From Arthrobacter sp. ISL-48 (GTDB lineage: Bacteria; Actinomycetota; Actinomycetes; Actinomycetales; Micrococcaceae), in assembly GCF_018613805.1 (NCBI RefSeq), contig NZ_JAGGPL010000002.1, positions 227,448 through 291,447 on the forward strand: DNA of 64,000 nucleotides. Direction: 5' to 3'. Below, one piece after another: positions 9,235-16,773 of this stretch. Every line of letters begins with the position of its first letter. Positions within the stretch are counted from its first letter, which is position 1. A program made the translations under genes and the position numbers. The notes under the pieces are model-generated. The model saw only the letters and a program-made list of their open reading frames with translations. It was not told the DNA's origin and made no database searches.

Positions 9235-9254
9235 TTAGCGCACTAATCATTAGT
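9235..9254. promoter_or_regulatory. Candidate MarR/OhrR operator
   Basis: Two overlapping symmetric elements lie just outside the regulator start: TTAGCGCACTAA (9235-9246, one mismatched pair) and the perfect inverted repeat ACTAAT-C-ATTAGT (9242-9254). TTAG(N)nCTAA-type symmetry is common for MarR operators. It lies between the regulator and the divergent gene at 9297. Confidence 0.55.
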
Positions 9255-9296
9255 ACTCTTGTATCAGAAATTCGTACTCTCAAAGGAGCCGCATCA

Positions 9297-9557
9297 GTGG
9301 GCAAGGGCAAATCAGCGGACAACGGCGCTGCTGCCGGCAAGGACAATGCGTCCCAGCGGTTCATGCGGGCAACCGGCAAGCTCAGGGCCATTTTCGGTCC
9401 GGCCAACCGCAGCTCCCTGGTTCACGAGATGACAGAGGAGAACCGGAAACTCTTGTCGCAGCGCGAAGCGGAAAGCCAGCAGTGGGAGACCATTCGCCGC
9501 GCAGACGGCAGCACGTACGCTGTCCCCAGGGACCCGGACGACAAATCCCTCCGCTGA
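9297..9557 (+). CDS. Small protein of unknown function, paralogue of the next gene
   Basis: 86 residues, soluble, highly charged. GTG at 9297 is chosen because AAAGGAG ends 8 bases upstream. The core GKLRAIFGPANRS...VHEMTEEN and the tail ADGSTYAVPRDPDD recur in the protein at 9738-9944 (LRFIFGPATR, VVHKHDEF, GHHYAVRREDL). I do not recognise the family. It is divergent from the OhrR-like regulator and shares the candidate operator, so it may be in that regulon. Confidence 0.6.
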   Translation: MGKGKSADNGAAAGKDNASQRFMRATGKLRAIFGPANRSSLVHEMTEENRKLLSQREAESQQWETIRRADGSTYAVPRDPDDKSLR

Positions 9558-9737
9558 ACGCCAGCGCCGGTCGGAGAGTGGCTCGGCTGGCTTGAGGAGT
9601 GCTGACCCTGGCGCCTCAGCAGTGCAGTGGCGGCGGGGCCTTTCTTGGGTCCCGGGCGTAAAATAAGGGCACTGGCTCCTGTTGGGGTCAGGGGAGTTTG
9701 GGCTCTTCCGTAAGGATTCGGGAAGGGGGTGGAAGTT

Positions 9738-9944
9738 ATGGCACACGTACTCAGCGGTTTCATGAACATTACCGACAGGCTCCGGTTCATTTTTGGCCCG
9801 GCAACGCGCCTCGACACGGACTCACCGGTAGTGCACAAGCACGATGAGTTCGAGCAGGCCTCGGACGAGGATCTTTCCCACTTCGAAGTGGAGACCGATT
9901 CCCAAGGCCACCACTACGCCGTCCGCCGCGAAGACCTCACTTAA
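9738..9944 (+). CDS. Small protein of unknown function, paralogue of the preceding gene
   Basis: 68 residues from ATG 9738, with a purine-rich GGGGGTGG ribosome site just upstream (a GTG at 9729 would add three residues). It is acidic (ASDEDLSHFEVETD) with no membrane segment. It shares the RxIFGPAxR motif, the VVH/VHE segment and the final YAVxRxD with the 86-residue neighbour, indicating a tandem duplication. A perfect hairpin terminator follows. Confidence 0.6.
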   Translation: MAHVLSGFMNITDRLRFIFGPATRLDTDSPVVHKHDEFEQASDEDLSHFEVETDSQGHHYAVRREDLT

Positions 9945-9981
9945 CGAAAGCCAACAAGTAGGGTTTTGACCACAAAATATG

Positions 9982-10017
9982 GCGCCGCCCTCCAGCCTGA
10001 CGGCTGGAGGGCGGCGC
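9982..10017. terminator. Bidirectional terminator between small gene and lysC
   Basis: Perfect 16-bp stem (9982-9997 with 10002-10017) and TGAC loop between convergent genes. An A-rich stretch (CAAAATAT) on the left supplies a U-tract for the lysC transcript. Confidence 0.85.
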
Positions 10018-10077
10018 TATTGGCGTTGAGGTGGCACGCATGGTGCCGTTCGAGTCCCGCCACGTGCCCCTGCGGGC

Positions 10078-11436
10078 TCAGCGGCCGGTACCGCCGTACA
10101 CCGTTGCTTCGCTCTCACTGTCCAGGCCGAATGCCTTGTGGATGGCGCGGACAGCGTCGTCGAGCAGGTCGGCGTGGGTAACCACGGAGATGCGGATCTC
10201 CGAGGTGGAGATCATGTTGATGTTGATCCCCGCGGCAGACAGGGCAGCGAAGAAGCGCGCGGAGACACCCGGGTGGGACCGCATGCCTGCGCCGATGAGG
10301 GACAGCTTGCCGATCTGTTCGTTGTACTCGATATTCTCGAACCCGATCTCCGGCTGCGCGGCCCGGAGCGCCTCCAGGGCATCCGCCCCTTCCACGATGG
10401 GCAGGGTAAAGGAGATGTCCGTCCGGCCAGTGCCGTGGGTGGAGACGTTCTGCACGATCATGTCGATGTTTGAGTGGGCGTCGGCGATGACCTGGAAGAT
10501 CGCTGCTGCCTTGCCCGGAATGTCCGGTACGCCAACCACGGTGACCTTGGCTTCCGAACGGTCATGTGCAACGCCGGAGATGATTGGCTGCTCCAAGGCG
10601 ACTCCCTCTTGAGTGGTGATCTTGTCTTCGGCGCTGGGGATGACCCAGGTGCCTTCGTGCTGGCTGAATGAGGACCGGACGTGCAACGGCACGCCGAACC
10701 GGCGTGCGTATTCCACGCAGCGCAGGTGCAGGATCTTGGCGCCGGAGGCCGCCAGTTCCAGCATCTCCTCGCTGGAGATGGTGTCGATCTTTTGTGCCGA
10801 AGGCACCACACGGGGGTCTGCGGTGTAGATGCCGTCAACGTCGGTGTAGATCTCGCAGACATCAGCCTCCAGTGCGGCTGCCAGGGCAACGGCGGTGGTG
10901 TCCGAGCCGCCACGGCCCAGGGTGGTGATCTCGTTGGTCGCGCGGCTCATGCCTTGGAAGCCGGCCACAATCGCGATGTGCCCCTTGTCCAGTGACGTGC
11001 GGATGCGGTGCGGATCGACGTCGATAATCCTTGCCTTGCCGTGGATGCCATCCGTGATCATGCCGGCCTGGGATCCCGTGAAGGACTGCGCCGAGGCACC
11101 AAACTTGTTGATGGCCATGGCCAGCAGTGCCATGGAGATGCGCTCACCGGCGGAGAGGAGCATGTCCATCTCGCGGGCAGGTGCGGAGTCGGTTACCTGC
11201 GCGGCGAGGTCCAGGAGCTCGTCCGTGGTGTCGCCCATGGCAGAGACCACCACCACAACCTCGTTGCCAGCCTGCTGGGCATCCACCACGCGCTTGGCAA
11301 CCCGCTTGATGCCGTCGGCGTCTGCCACGGAGGATCCGCCGAACTTCTGCACAATCAGCTGTTTGGTGACGGCAGGGCCAACCGGCAGCTCCTGCGGCTG
11401 CGTAGCGGTGTGCACTTCGGTAGTGGGCGTACTCAT
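10078..11436 (-). CDS. lysC: Aspartate kinase, with probable internal beta-subunit start
   Basis: First step of Lys/Thr/Met/diaminopimelate synthesis. The catalytic domain starts [20 protein letters not shown], includes FTGSQAGM and [14 protein letters not shown], and is followed by two ACT regulatory domains ([37 protein letters not shown]). 452 residues is about 30 longer than related enzymes because of the N-terminal extension; a GTG just before KQLIVQ is an alternative. An in-frame TTG at 10596 (residue 281) has GAGGGAG a few bases upstream and would yield a 172-residue ACT-only beta subunit like that of Corynebacterium lysC. No asd gene follows. Confidence 0.94.
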   Translation of the reverse strand: MSTPTTEVHTATQPQELPVGPAVTKQLIVQKFGGSSVADADGIKRVAKRVVDAQQAGNEVVVVVSAMGDTTDELLDLAAQVTDSAPAREMDMLLSAGERISMALLAMAINKFGASAQSFTGSQAGMITDGIHGKARIIDVDPHRIRTSLDKGHIAIVAGFQGMSRATNEITTLGRGGSDTTAVALAAALEADVCEIYTDVDGIYTADPRVVPSAQKIDTISSEEMLELAASGAKILHLRCVEYARRFGVPLHVRSSFSQHEGTWVIPSAEDKITTQEGVALEQPIISGVAHDRSEAKVTVVGVPDIPGKAAAIFQVIADAHSNIDMIVQNVSTHGTGRTDISFTLPIVEGADALEALRAAQPEIGFENIEYNEQIGKLSLIGAGMRSHPGVSARFFAALSAAGININMISTSEIRISVVTHADLLDDAVRAIHKAFGLDSESEATVYGGTGR

Positions 11437-11650
11437 GCGCGTACCTTCACTGGATCAATCGGAGTTCTGGAGGCCAGGCAGTCTTGGGGCGCGACGGCGT
11501 GACTTGTCTGCCCAGTTTATCGTCGGCTTCCGTCCGGCGTTGAATTGTGACCGAATATCAGCCCTGTGGTGGACCCCGAGGGCAGCTGCCCGGGCGTACG
11601 ATCGCATAGTCAGTATGCATGCAGATACTTGGGGGACAGGTGCGCAGAGA

Positions 11651-12622
11651 ATGGCGTTGATTAACGATGTGACGGGCGATCCGGCAGAGCCGGTGAGCGC
11701 CAATTCGGACGGCATAACGGCGTCGGCGGTCAGCCGGAGCTTCGGCCCGGTGCACGCCGTCGAACATATGGACTTTCACGCTCCGGCGGGCAAAGTGACG
11801 GCGCTGATCGGACCCAACGGAGCAGGCAAGACCACGCTGCTTCTCATGCTGGCATCGCTACTGGCACCGGATTCCGGCACCATCAGCGTGGGCGGGCTTG
11901 ATCCCCTGCGCCACCGGGCCGAGGTGCGCAGCAGGGTCGGCTGGATGCCGGACACCCTGGGTGTCTGGGAGTCATTGACTACCCGTGAAATCCTCACGCA
12001 GATGGCCCGTTTTTACCGGCTCCCTGCCGCTGGAATTTCCGAGCGCGTTACAGTGATGCTTGACCGGGTACGCCTCACTGACCTCGCAGACCAGCCGGCC
12101 CGCGTGCTGTCCCGGGGCCAGCAGCAGCGGCTCAGCCTGGCACGTGCGCTCATCCATGACCCATCGGTCCTGCTGCTCGATGAGCCCGCGTCCGGACTCG
12201 ATCCGGGGTCCCGGGTTGAGCTGCGGACCATGCTGAGGCAGCTTGCCGCTGCAGGCAAAGCCGTCGTTGTTTCCTCGCACGTCCTCAGTGAACTGGATGA
12301 GATTGCGGACGGCGCTGTCTTCGTCAACCAGGGCCGAACCGTCAGGCAGCAGACCACGGAAGAGGCAGCAGCCTCCGGCCGGCGCTACGCCATCTCGGCG
12401 ACGGACAGCGGGGCTTTGGGCACCAAGCTCACCGAACTGGGCCTAACGTTTCGGATCGAGGACGGCCGCAGGCCGGCGGTCAGCCTGATGCTGCTCAGCG
12501 ACGACGACGCCGCCCGCCTCCTTCGCGACCTGGTGCTCGCCGGCGTCGGGGTCAGTTCGTTCGCCCCGGCCTCGGGCGCACTGGAAGAGACATACATGAA
12601 CCTTGAGGGGGAGCGGCGATGA
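11651..12622 (+). CDS. ABC transporter ATP-binding protein (ABC-2 exporter type)
   Basis: ATPase of a two-gene exporter. Walker A GPNGAGKTTL (Lys60), signature LSRGQQQRL (153-161), Walker B VLLLDEPASGLD (173-184) and the H-loop in VVVSSHVLSELDEIADG are all intact. About 323 residues, with a ~90-residue C-terminal domain after the ATPase core, as in drug or antibiotic-type exporters. ATG at 11651 is chosen, but ATG 11615 is in frame and neither has a strong ribosome site. It ends with ATGA shared with the permease start. The substrate is unknown. Confidence 0.88.
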   Translation: MALINDVTGDPAEPVSANSDGITASAVSRSFGPVHAVEHMDFHAPAGKVTALIGPNGAGKTTLLLMLASLLAPDSGTISVGGLDPLRHRAEVRSRVGWMPDTLGVWESLTTREILTQMARFYRLPAAGISERVTVMLDRVRLTDLADQPARVLSRGQQQRLSLARALIHDPSVLLLDEPASGLDPGSRVELRTMLRQLAAAGKAVVVSSHVLSELDEIADGAVFVNQGRTVRQQTTEEAAASGRRYAISATDSGALGTKLTELGLTFRIEDGRRPAVSLMLLSDDDAARLLRDLVLAGVGVSSFAPASGALEETYMNLEGERR

Positions 12623-13752
12623 GCCAGTTGACCGACGGCCGGAAGCACCCGGGCGGCCCGGTGCCCGCCGCTGGCTATCTTGCCGGAATCTGGGACGTGG
12701 TTGTGCTGGAGCTGAAACAGCGGCTGAGGTCCCGCGGCTGGTACATAATGCTGGCCGTCTGGTTCCTCCTGACCGGCCTTGTGACCTGGCTGACCTGGGC
12801 CAGCTGGGATGCCTCGCAAGCTGCCCGACGCACTTTCTCGGACTACGCGCCCGCTGAAGTTACGGGTCCCGGGTCCATGATCTTTGAGGTAGTGCTGGCG
12901 TTTGTCCTGTTGTTCGCCCTCTTGGTGGCACCGGCATTGTCCGCGAACGCCGTCAACGGTGACCGTGCCGGAGGGACCCTCGCGATTTTGCAGGTAACTC
13001 TGCTCCGACCAGGCCAGATTCTTTGGGGGAAGTTCTTCGCCGCCTGGACCGCGGCCCTGGCCTTTCTCGTCGCCGGCGCGCCGTTCCTGGTCATTGGCGT
13101 GGCACTCGGCGGCATGACTCCGGGCCACGTCCTGGTGGCGCTGCTGATGCTCGCTGTTGAAGTCGGCATTGTCTGCGCCGTGGGCGTCGGGATTTCCGCG
13201 CTGGCCGGACGGCCGTTGTTTTCGATTGTGGTTACCTATCTGGCGGTGGCTGGATTGGTATTCGGCACACTGATTTCCTTCGGATTGGGCACCGGGCTCA
13301 CCCAGGGCACCGTCATGGCAAACCAGGCGCAGTACAGGGAGAGTTCGCCTCTGGGGCAGGGCCCGGCCGAACCGGAATACACCTGTTCGGGTCCGCTCCA
13401 GGAGCAGCCCGCCCTGCACACGGAGCGTGTGGCCTGGCTGCTGGCCATGAACCCCTATGTGGTGGTGGCGGACGCCATTCCCTATCCGGACAGGACGCGT
13501 CAGTTGGGCTATTCCTCCGTGGGGGCAATCGAAAATATCAGCCAGGGAGCCCGTTACGCCCTGGCCGGCCCCGACCGGACCCATACGTGCGCCAATGGGG
13601 AAGCCCAGCCGCGCTATCTGGGGCAGGCCACTCCCTTGTGGCCGCTGGGGCTGGGGCTGCAACTGCTGTTGGCCGGCCTGCTGATGTGGCTTGGCTGGCG
13701 GTCTCTGCGTACGCCGGCCCGGAGGCTGGCACGCGGCACCCGCATTGCCTAG
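12619..13752 (+). CDS. ABC-2 type transporter permease
   Basis: 377-residue membrane protein with about six hydrophobic segments (near residues 42-62, 88-105, 142-165, 172-195, 203-225 and 337-355). Between the last two lies a roughly 100-residue polar region containing two Cys (EYTCSGPLQ, THTCANG), possibly extracytoplasmic and disulfide linked. It is coupled by a 4-base overlap to the ATPase gene, so the pair forms one exporter. The ligand cannot be told from the sequence. Confidence 0.85.
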   Translation: MSQLTDGRKHPGGPVPAAGYLAGIWDVVVLELKQRLRSRGWYIMLAVWFLLTGLVTWLTWASWDASQAARRTFSDYAPAEVTGPGSMIFEVVLAFVLLFALLVAPALSANAVNGDRAGGTLAILQVTLLRPGQILWGKFFAAWTAALAFLVAGAPFLVIGVALGGMTPGHVLVALLMLAVEVGIVCAVGVGISALAGRPLFSIVVTYLAVAGLVFGTLISFGLGTGLTQGTVMANQAQYRESSPLGQGPAEPEYTCSGPLQEQPALHTERVAWLLAMNPYVVVADAIPYPDRTRQLGYSSVGAIENISQGARYALAGPDRTHTCANGEAQPRYLGQATPLWPLGLGLQLLLAGLLMWLGWRSLRTPARRLARGTRIA

Positions 13753-13822
13753 CCAACCGGCGCCCCGGCTTCGCCTGACTCCTTGACCTGGCGAGCGGGG
13801 CGTTCGTGGAAGGATGTTGACC

Positions 13823-14716
13823 ATGCCGACGGCCGACGGGGCGGAGTTCCGCCAGGATCCTATTGAATCGATGACTTCCACCGCGCGAAGAGCCCTTGCA
13901 GAGATCCCTGGCTTTGAAAATGCGGACGTGATGCTCGAACGCGCGGCGGGGCAGAGTTTGAATAACGAGTTGTGGCGGGTCTCTGCGGGATCGCGGGTTT
14001 GGGCGTTGAGGATCGGACAGCCGGCGAACACTTTGGGCCAAGACCGTGATCAGGAAGCTGTCGCTACACTGGCCGCGGCGCGGGCGGGCGTGTCGCCCGC
14101 GGTAGCCAATGCCGGTAACGGCGTGCTTCTTCTTGACTGGGTCGAAGGTCGAACGCTCAGTGATGCCGATTTTGACGACGACGGGGTGCGACGCATGGCG
14201 AGATTGCTTCGAGCCTCCCATGTACCGGCACCGCGTGGGCTTCCGACGCTCTCCGACAGGGTGGAAGTGATGCTCTCCTGCGCGGCGGCACGCGGCGCGC
14301 GCGTGCCGGATGGCCTCGAATCAATTCTGCGGCGAGCCCGCGCAGGAGAAACGTCGGCGCCCGTTCTCACCCACCATGACGTGTGGCCTAACAACGTGAT
14401 CGACGACGGTGACCGCTTGTGGCTTGTTGACTGGGAGTTCGCCGGCGCTGGCGACGGAATGTTTGACCTTGCGACTGTTGCACGGGCCGCAAATCTTGAT
14501 ACCGACGGTGAACATGCCTTGCTCGAGGAATACGGCTTCCCTGGCGGCGCGCATCGACTCGCTGAAGCGCGGTGGAGCATTGGACTCTTTGAGGGTGCAT
14601 GGGCGCTTGCGATGCATACCGCTCGAGGAAGCGACGGCGGCTTTGATTTCGCAAGGCACGCCAGCGACATGTTCGCCGGACTGGAGAACGCGCCCGCCGA
14701 ATGGTTGAGTCAGTGA
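13823..14716 (+). CDS. Aminoglycoside/choline-kinase-fold phosphotransferase
   Basis: About 297 residues with the APH/choline-kinase signature: catalytic loop LTHHDVWPNNVI (HxDxxxxN) and metal-binding LVDWEFAGAG. The N-terminal lobe has SLNNELWRVSAG, a nucleotide-loop-like segment. The nearest broad group is the LicA/choline-ethanolamine kinase branch; the substrate is unknown and resistance should not be assumed. ATG 13823 has GGAAGG 9 bases upstream; ATG 13814 abuts that site and is less likely. The next gene starts before this one ends. Confidence 0.75.
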   Translation: MPTADGAEFRQDPIESMTSTARRALAEIPGFENADVMLERAAGQSLNNELWRVSAGSRVWALRIGQPANTLGQDRDQEAVATLAAARAGVSPAVANAGNGVLLLDWVEGRTLSDADFDDDGVRRMARLLRASHVPAPRGLPTLSDRVEVMLSCAAARGARVPDGLESILRRARAGETSAPVLTHHDVWPNNVIDDGDRLWLVDWEFAGAGDGMFDLATVARAANLDTDGEHALLEEYGFPGGAHRLAEARWSIGLFEGAWALAMHTARGSDGGFDFARHASDMFAGLENAPAEWLSQ

Positions 14717-15642
14717 CGGGGTTGGTTCGGTGGGCTCGGGCCTACTTCGCCCTGCAGGCGATTGCCGGGGTCTCCTGGTGGATCGCGGTTTTTACGTCGC
14801 CAGTGGTACGTGAGGTGACCCTCGGGAATCTCGATCCGGTTGCCGTGGCGGTCTTCGACATTCCGCTGTTCGTGGTGGCTTCGGCCGTGGCGGCACGTGG
14901 CGTCAGGGCTGCCGCGGTTGTGAGTGCGGGCTGGACGTGTGTCGTAGCCACAGCCATGGCGGTATACGCCACGATCACCACCGAAACGGGCTGGGGCGTT
15001 CTTTGCATGGGTGCCGCCAGCGCAGGTTCGCTGACCGCGCTCAGCGTCCTGTTGCTTGGACGCGTACCGACCGCATGGATCATCCGCGGGCCGTTTGCCT
15101 TCCGTCCAGCCGCCATCCGACAGGCCGCTGCGACCCATGTGGTTTCAACCTTTGGGCAGATCGTCCTCTTCTGGGGGTTCTTCCTGGCGGTGATTCCTTA
15201 TGCCATCGCGTTTCTCGAACAGCGCTGGGCGTTGGCGCTCCCCTTTCCAACGTTGGCAGGTCCTGCGGGTATCGCGGTTCTTGTCCTTGCCAGCGCTCTG
15301 GGAATCTGGTCAGCAACCGTGATGTCGACGCTGGGAGGCGGCACGCCGCTGCCTGCGGCGATGCCGCACCGCCTGGTCATCGCCGGTCCGTATCGCTGGA
15401 TCCGTAATCCGATGGCGGCCGCGGGCATTGTCCAGGGCGCAGCGGTCGGCAGCATTCTGGGGTCGTGGCTTGTTGTCGCCTACGCGGTAGCGGGCTCGCT
15501 GGTATGGAACTACGTTGTCAGGCCGCTTGAGGAAGCCGACCTCAAGGAACGGTTCGGCGAAGAATTCGAGCGATACCGCGAGACGGTGCGTTGCTGGATT
15601 CCCCAAGTACCGAAGGCCCAACGATCGCCGTCCCTTTTGTAG
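14701..15642 (+). CDS. Isoprenylcysteine-methyltransferase-like integral membrane protein
   Basis: 313 residues, about seven hydrophobic segments. The C-terminus carries the ICMT/phospholipid-methyltransferase pattern: VIAGPYRWIRNPM for cofactor binding, then EEADLKERFGEEFERYRETV and WIP near the end. In bacteria this family methylates membrane lipids or small molecules with S-adenosylmethionine; the substrate is unknown. ATG 14701 overlaps the kinase gene by 16 bases; GTG 14713 would make a GTGA overlap and is an equal candidate. Co-transcription with the kinase suggests a shared small-molecule or lipid modification. Confidence 0.75.
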   Translation: MVESVTGLVRWARAYFALQAIAGVSWWIAVFTSPVVREVTLGNLDPVAVAVFDIPLFVVASAVAARGVRAAAVVSAGWTCVVATAMAVYATITTETGWGVLCMGAASAGSLTALSVLLLGRVPTAWIIRGPFAFRPAAIRQAAATHVVSTFGQIVLFWGFFLAVIPYAIAFLEQRWALALPFPTLAGPAGIAVLVLASALGIWSATVMSTLGGGTPLPAAMPHRLVIAGPYRWIRNPMAAAGIVQGAAVGSILGSWLVVAYAVAGSLVWNYVVRPLEEADLKERFGEEFERYRETVRCWIPQVPKAQRSPSLL

Positions 15643-15719
15643 ACGCCCGCTGGCAAACTTTTGCCTCGCCCTCCGTAGGTAATACACCTAGCGGCTCCTC
15701 GGGCAGGCGCCGGCTCAGG

Positions 15720-16079
15720 TCACGGGGATGACGCTGGCGGCCTGTCCAGCCTGAACCTCAGCGAAGGAAGGCCTTTGCCTGACCTGTCCTGTTCTGGGGG
15801 AAAGTAGCGGTCCGGCGAGAAACCTAGGGATTTCAGGAGCTTCACGGACGGGACGTTGGGCTCGTAGACGCCGGCAAAGACTGTGCTGATGTCCCGCTCT
15901 GCTCCACTACCTCATCCAGACGGAGACTGCTTTCTTCGGGAGTCAGGGCCTGGTGGGACAGGAACCTGACGGCCACCGGGTCCGACGCGGAAGCGGTGCA
16001 CAGCTTCGGCGTCAGAACGGGTCAGCAGACGGAGGGTGAGCCGGTCCGTCGAAATCGGTGCGATGCTCTTACCGGGCAT
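15720..16079 (-). pseudogene. Remnant of a RimJ/RimL-type GNAT acetyltransferase
   Basis: Reading from ATG at 16079 gives MPGKSIAPISTDRLTLRLL, a typical GNAT start. After about 30 codons the frame shifts by one to continue as SDPVAVRFLSHQALTPEES. A third frame then resumes at STVFAGVYEPNVPSVKLLKS followed by LGF, the classic GNAT C-terminal motif, ending at TGA 15720-15722. Only about 120 codons remain, against about 170 in the family, and the central acetyl-CoA-binding segment is missing. So at least one frameshift and one internal deletion have inactivated it. Confidence 0.75.
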
Positions 16080-16093
16080 GATGTCCAGGCGTC

Positions 16094-16693
16094 TCAGGTG
16101 AGGGCGTTCCGGCGGCCTTCGAAGGCCCGGCCCAGGGTGACTTCATCTGCGTATTCCAGGTCCCCGCCCACCGGCAGGCCGGACGCGAGACGGGTGACCG
16201 CGATGCCGATCGACTTGAGCATCCGGGCCAGGTACGTGGCCGTCGCCTCACCCTCGAGGTTGGGATCGGTAGCGATGATGACTTCCTGGATGGCGCCGTC
16301 GTTGAGCCTCGTGAGGAGTTCGCGGATGCGCAGCTGTTCCGGCCCAATGCCGGCGATGGGATTAATGGCTCCGCCCAGCACGTGGTAGCGGCCACGGAAG
16401 GATCGTGTGCGCTCCACGGCAAGAACGTCTTTGGACTCCTCCACCACGCAGATGATGGCAGGGTCGCGGCGGGGGTCCCTGCAGATGTTGCAGAGCTCAT
16501 GCTCGGTCACGTTGCCGCAGGCCGTGCAGAACTTCACCCTCTCCTTCACGGTGGTGATTGCTTCCACAAGCCTCTTCATGTCCTGCGGATCGGCTTCAAG
16601 GATGTGGAACGCCAGGCGCTGCGCGGACTTTGGCCCCACACCGGGAAGGCGTCCGAGCTCATCGATCAGCTCCTGGACTGCACCTTCGTACAC
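16094..16693 (-). CDS. recR: Recombination protein RecR
   Basis: 199 residues, full length. The helix-hairpin-helix near residues 8-30 ([20 protein letters not shown]) is followed by a zinc finger of Cys56, Cys59, Cys68 and Cys71. A Toprim domain ([16 protein letters not shown], then [16 protein letters not shown]) and the C-terminal [19 protein letters not shown] follow. RecR loads with RecO/RecF in gap repair. It lies 80 bases downstream of dnaX on the same strand; the ybaB gene common at this locus in other bacteria is absent here. Confidence 0.97.
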   Translation of the reverse strand: MYEGAVQELIDELGRLPGVGPKSAQRLAFHILEADPQDMKRLVEAITTVKERVKFCTACGNVTEHELCNICRDPRRDPAIICVVEESKDVLAVERTRSFRGRYHVLGGAINPIAGIGPEQLRIRELLTRLNDGAIQEVIIATDPNLEGEATATYLARMLKSIGIAVTRLASGLPVGGDLEYADEVTLGRAFEGRRNALT

Positions 16694-16773
16694 GTTTTCC
16701 TCTTTAGCTTGGCTTGGATGATGGGTGAATCAGCGGCCACCGTGTGGCGCTCAGAACAGCACCCGGTGCGCGT

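Noticed and set aside
10895..11650. Extension of the ABC ATPase frame upstream
   Set aside because: It overlaps lysC antisense; ATPase homology begins only after 11651.
12385..14031. 548-residue open frame on the minus strand
   Set aside because: It runs antisense to the ABC permease and the kinase start, is Gln/Arg/His-rich low-complexity sequence, and has no recognisable domain; a GC-rich shadow frame.
15643..15719. Additional coding sequence between the ICMT-like gene and the GNAT remnant
   Set aside because: Only 77 bases remain with no start, ribosome site or motif.
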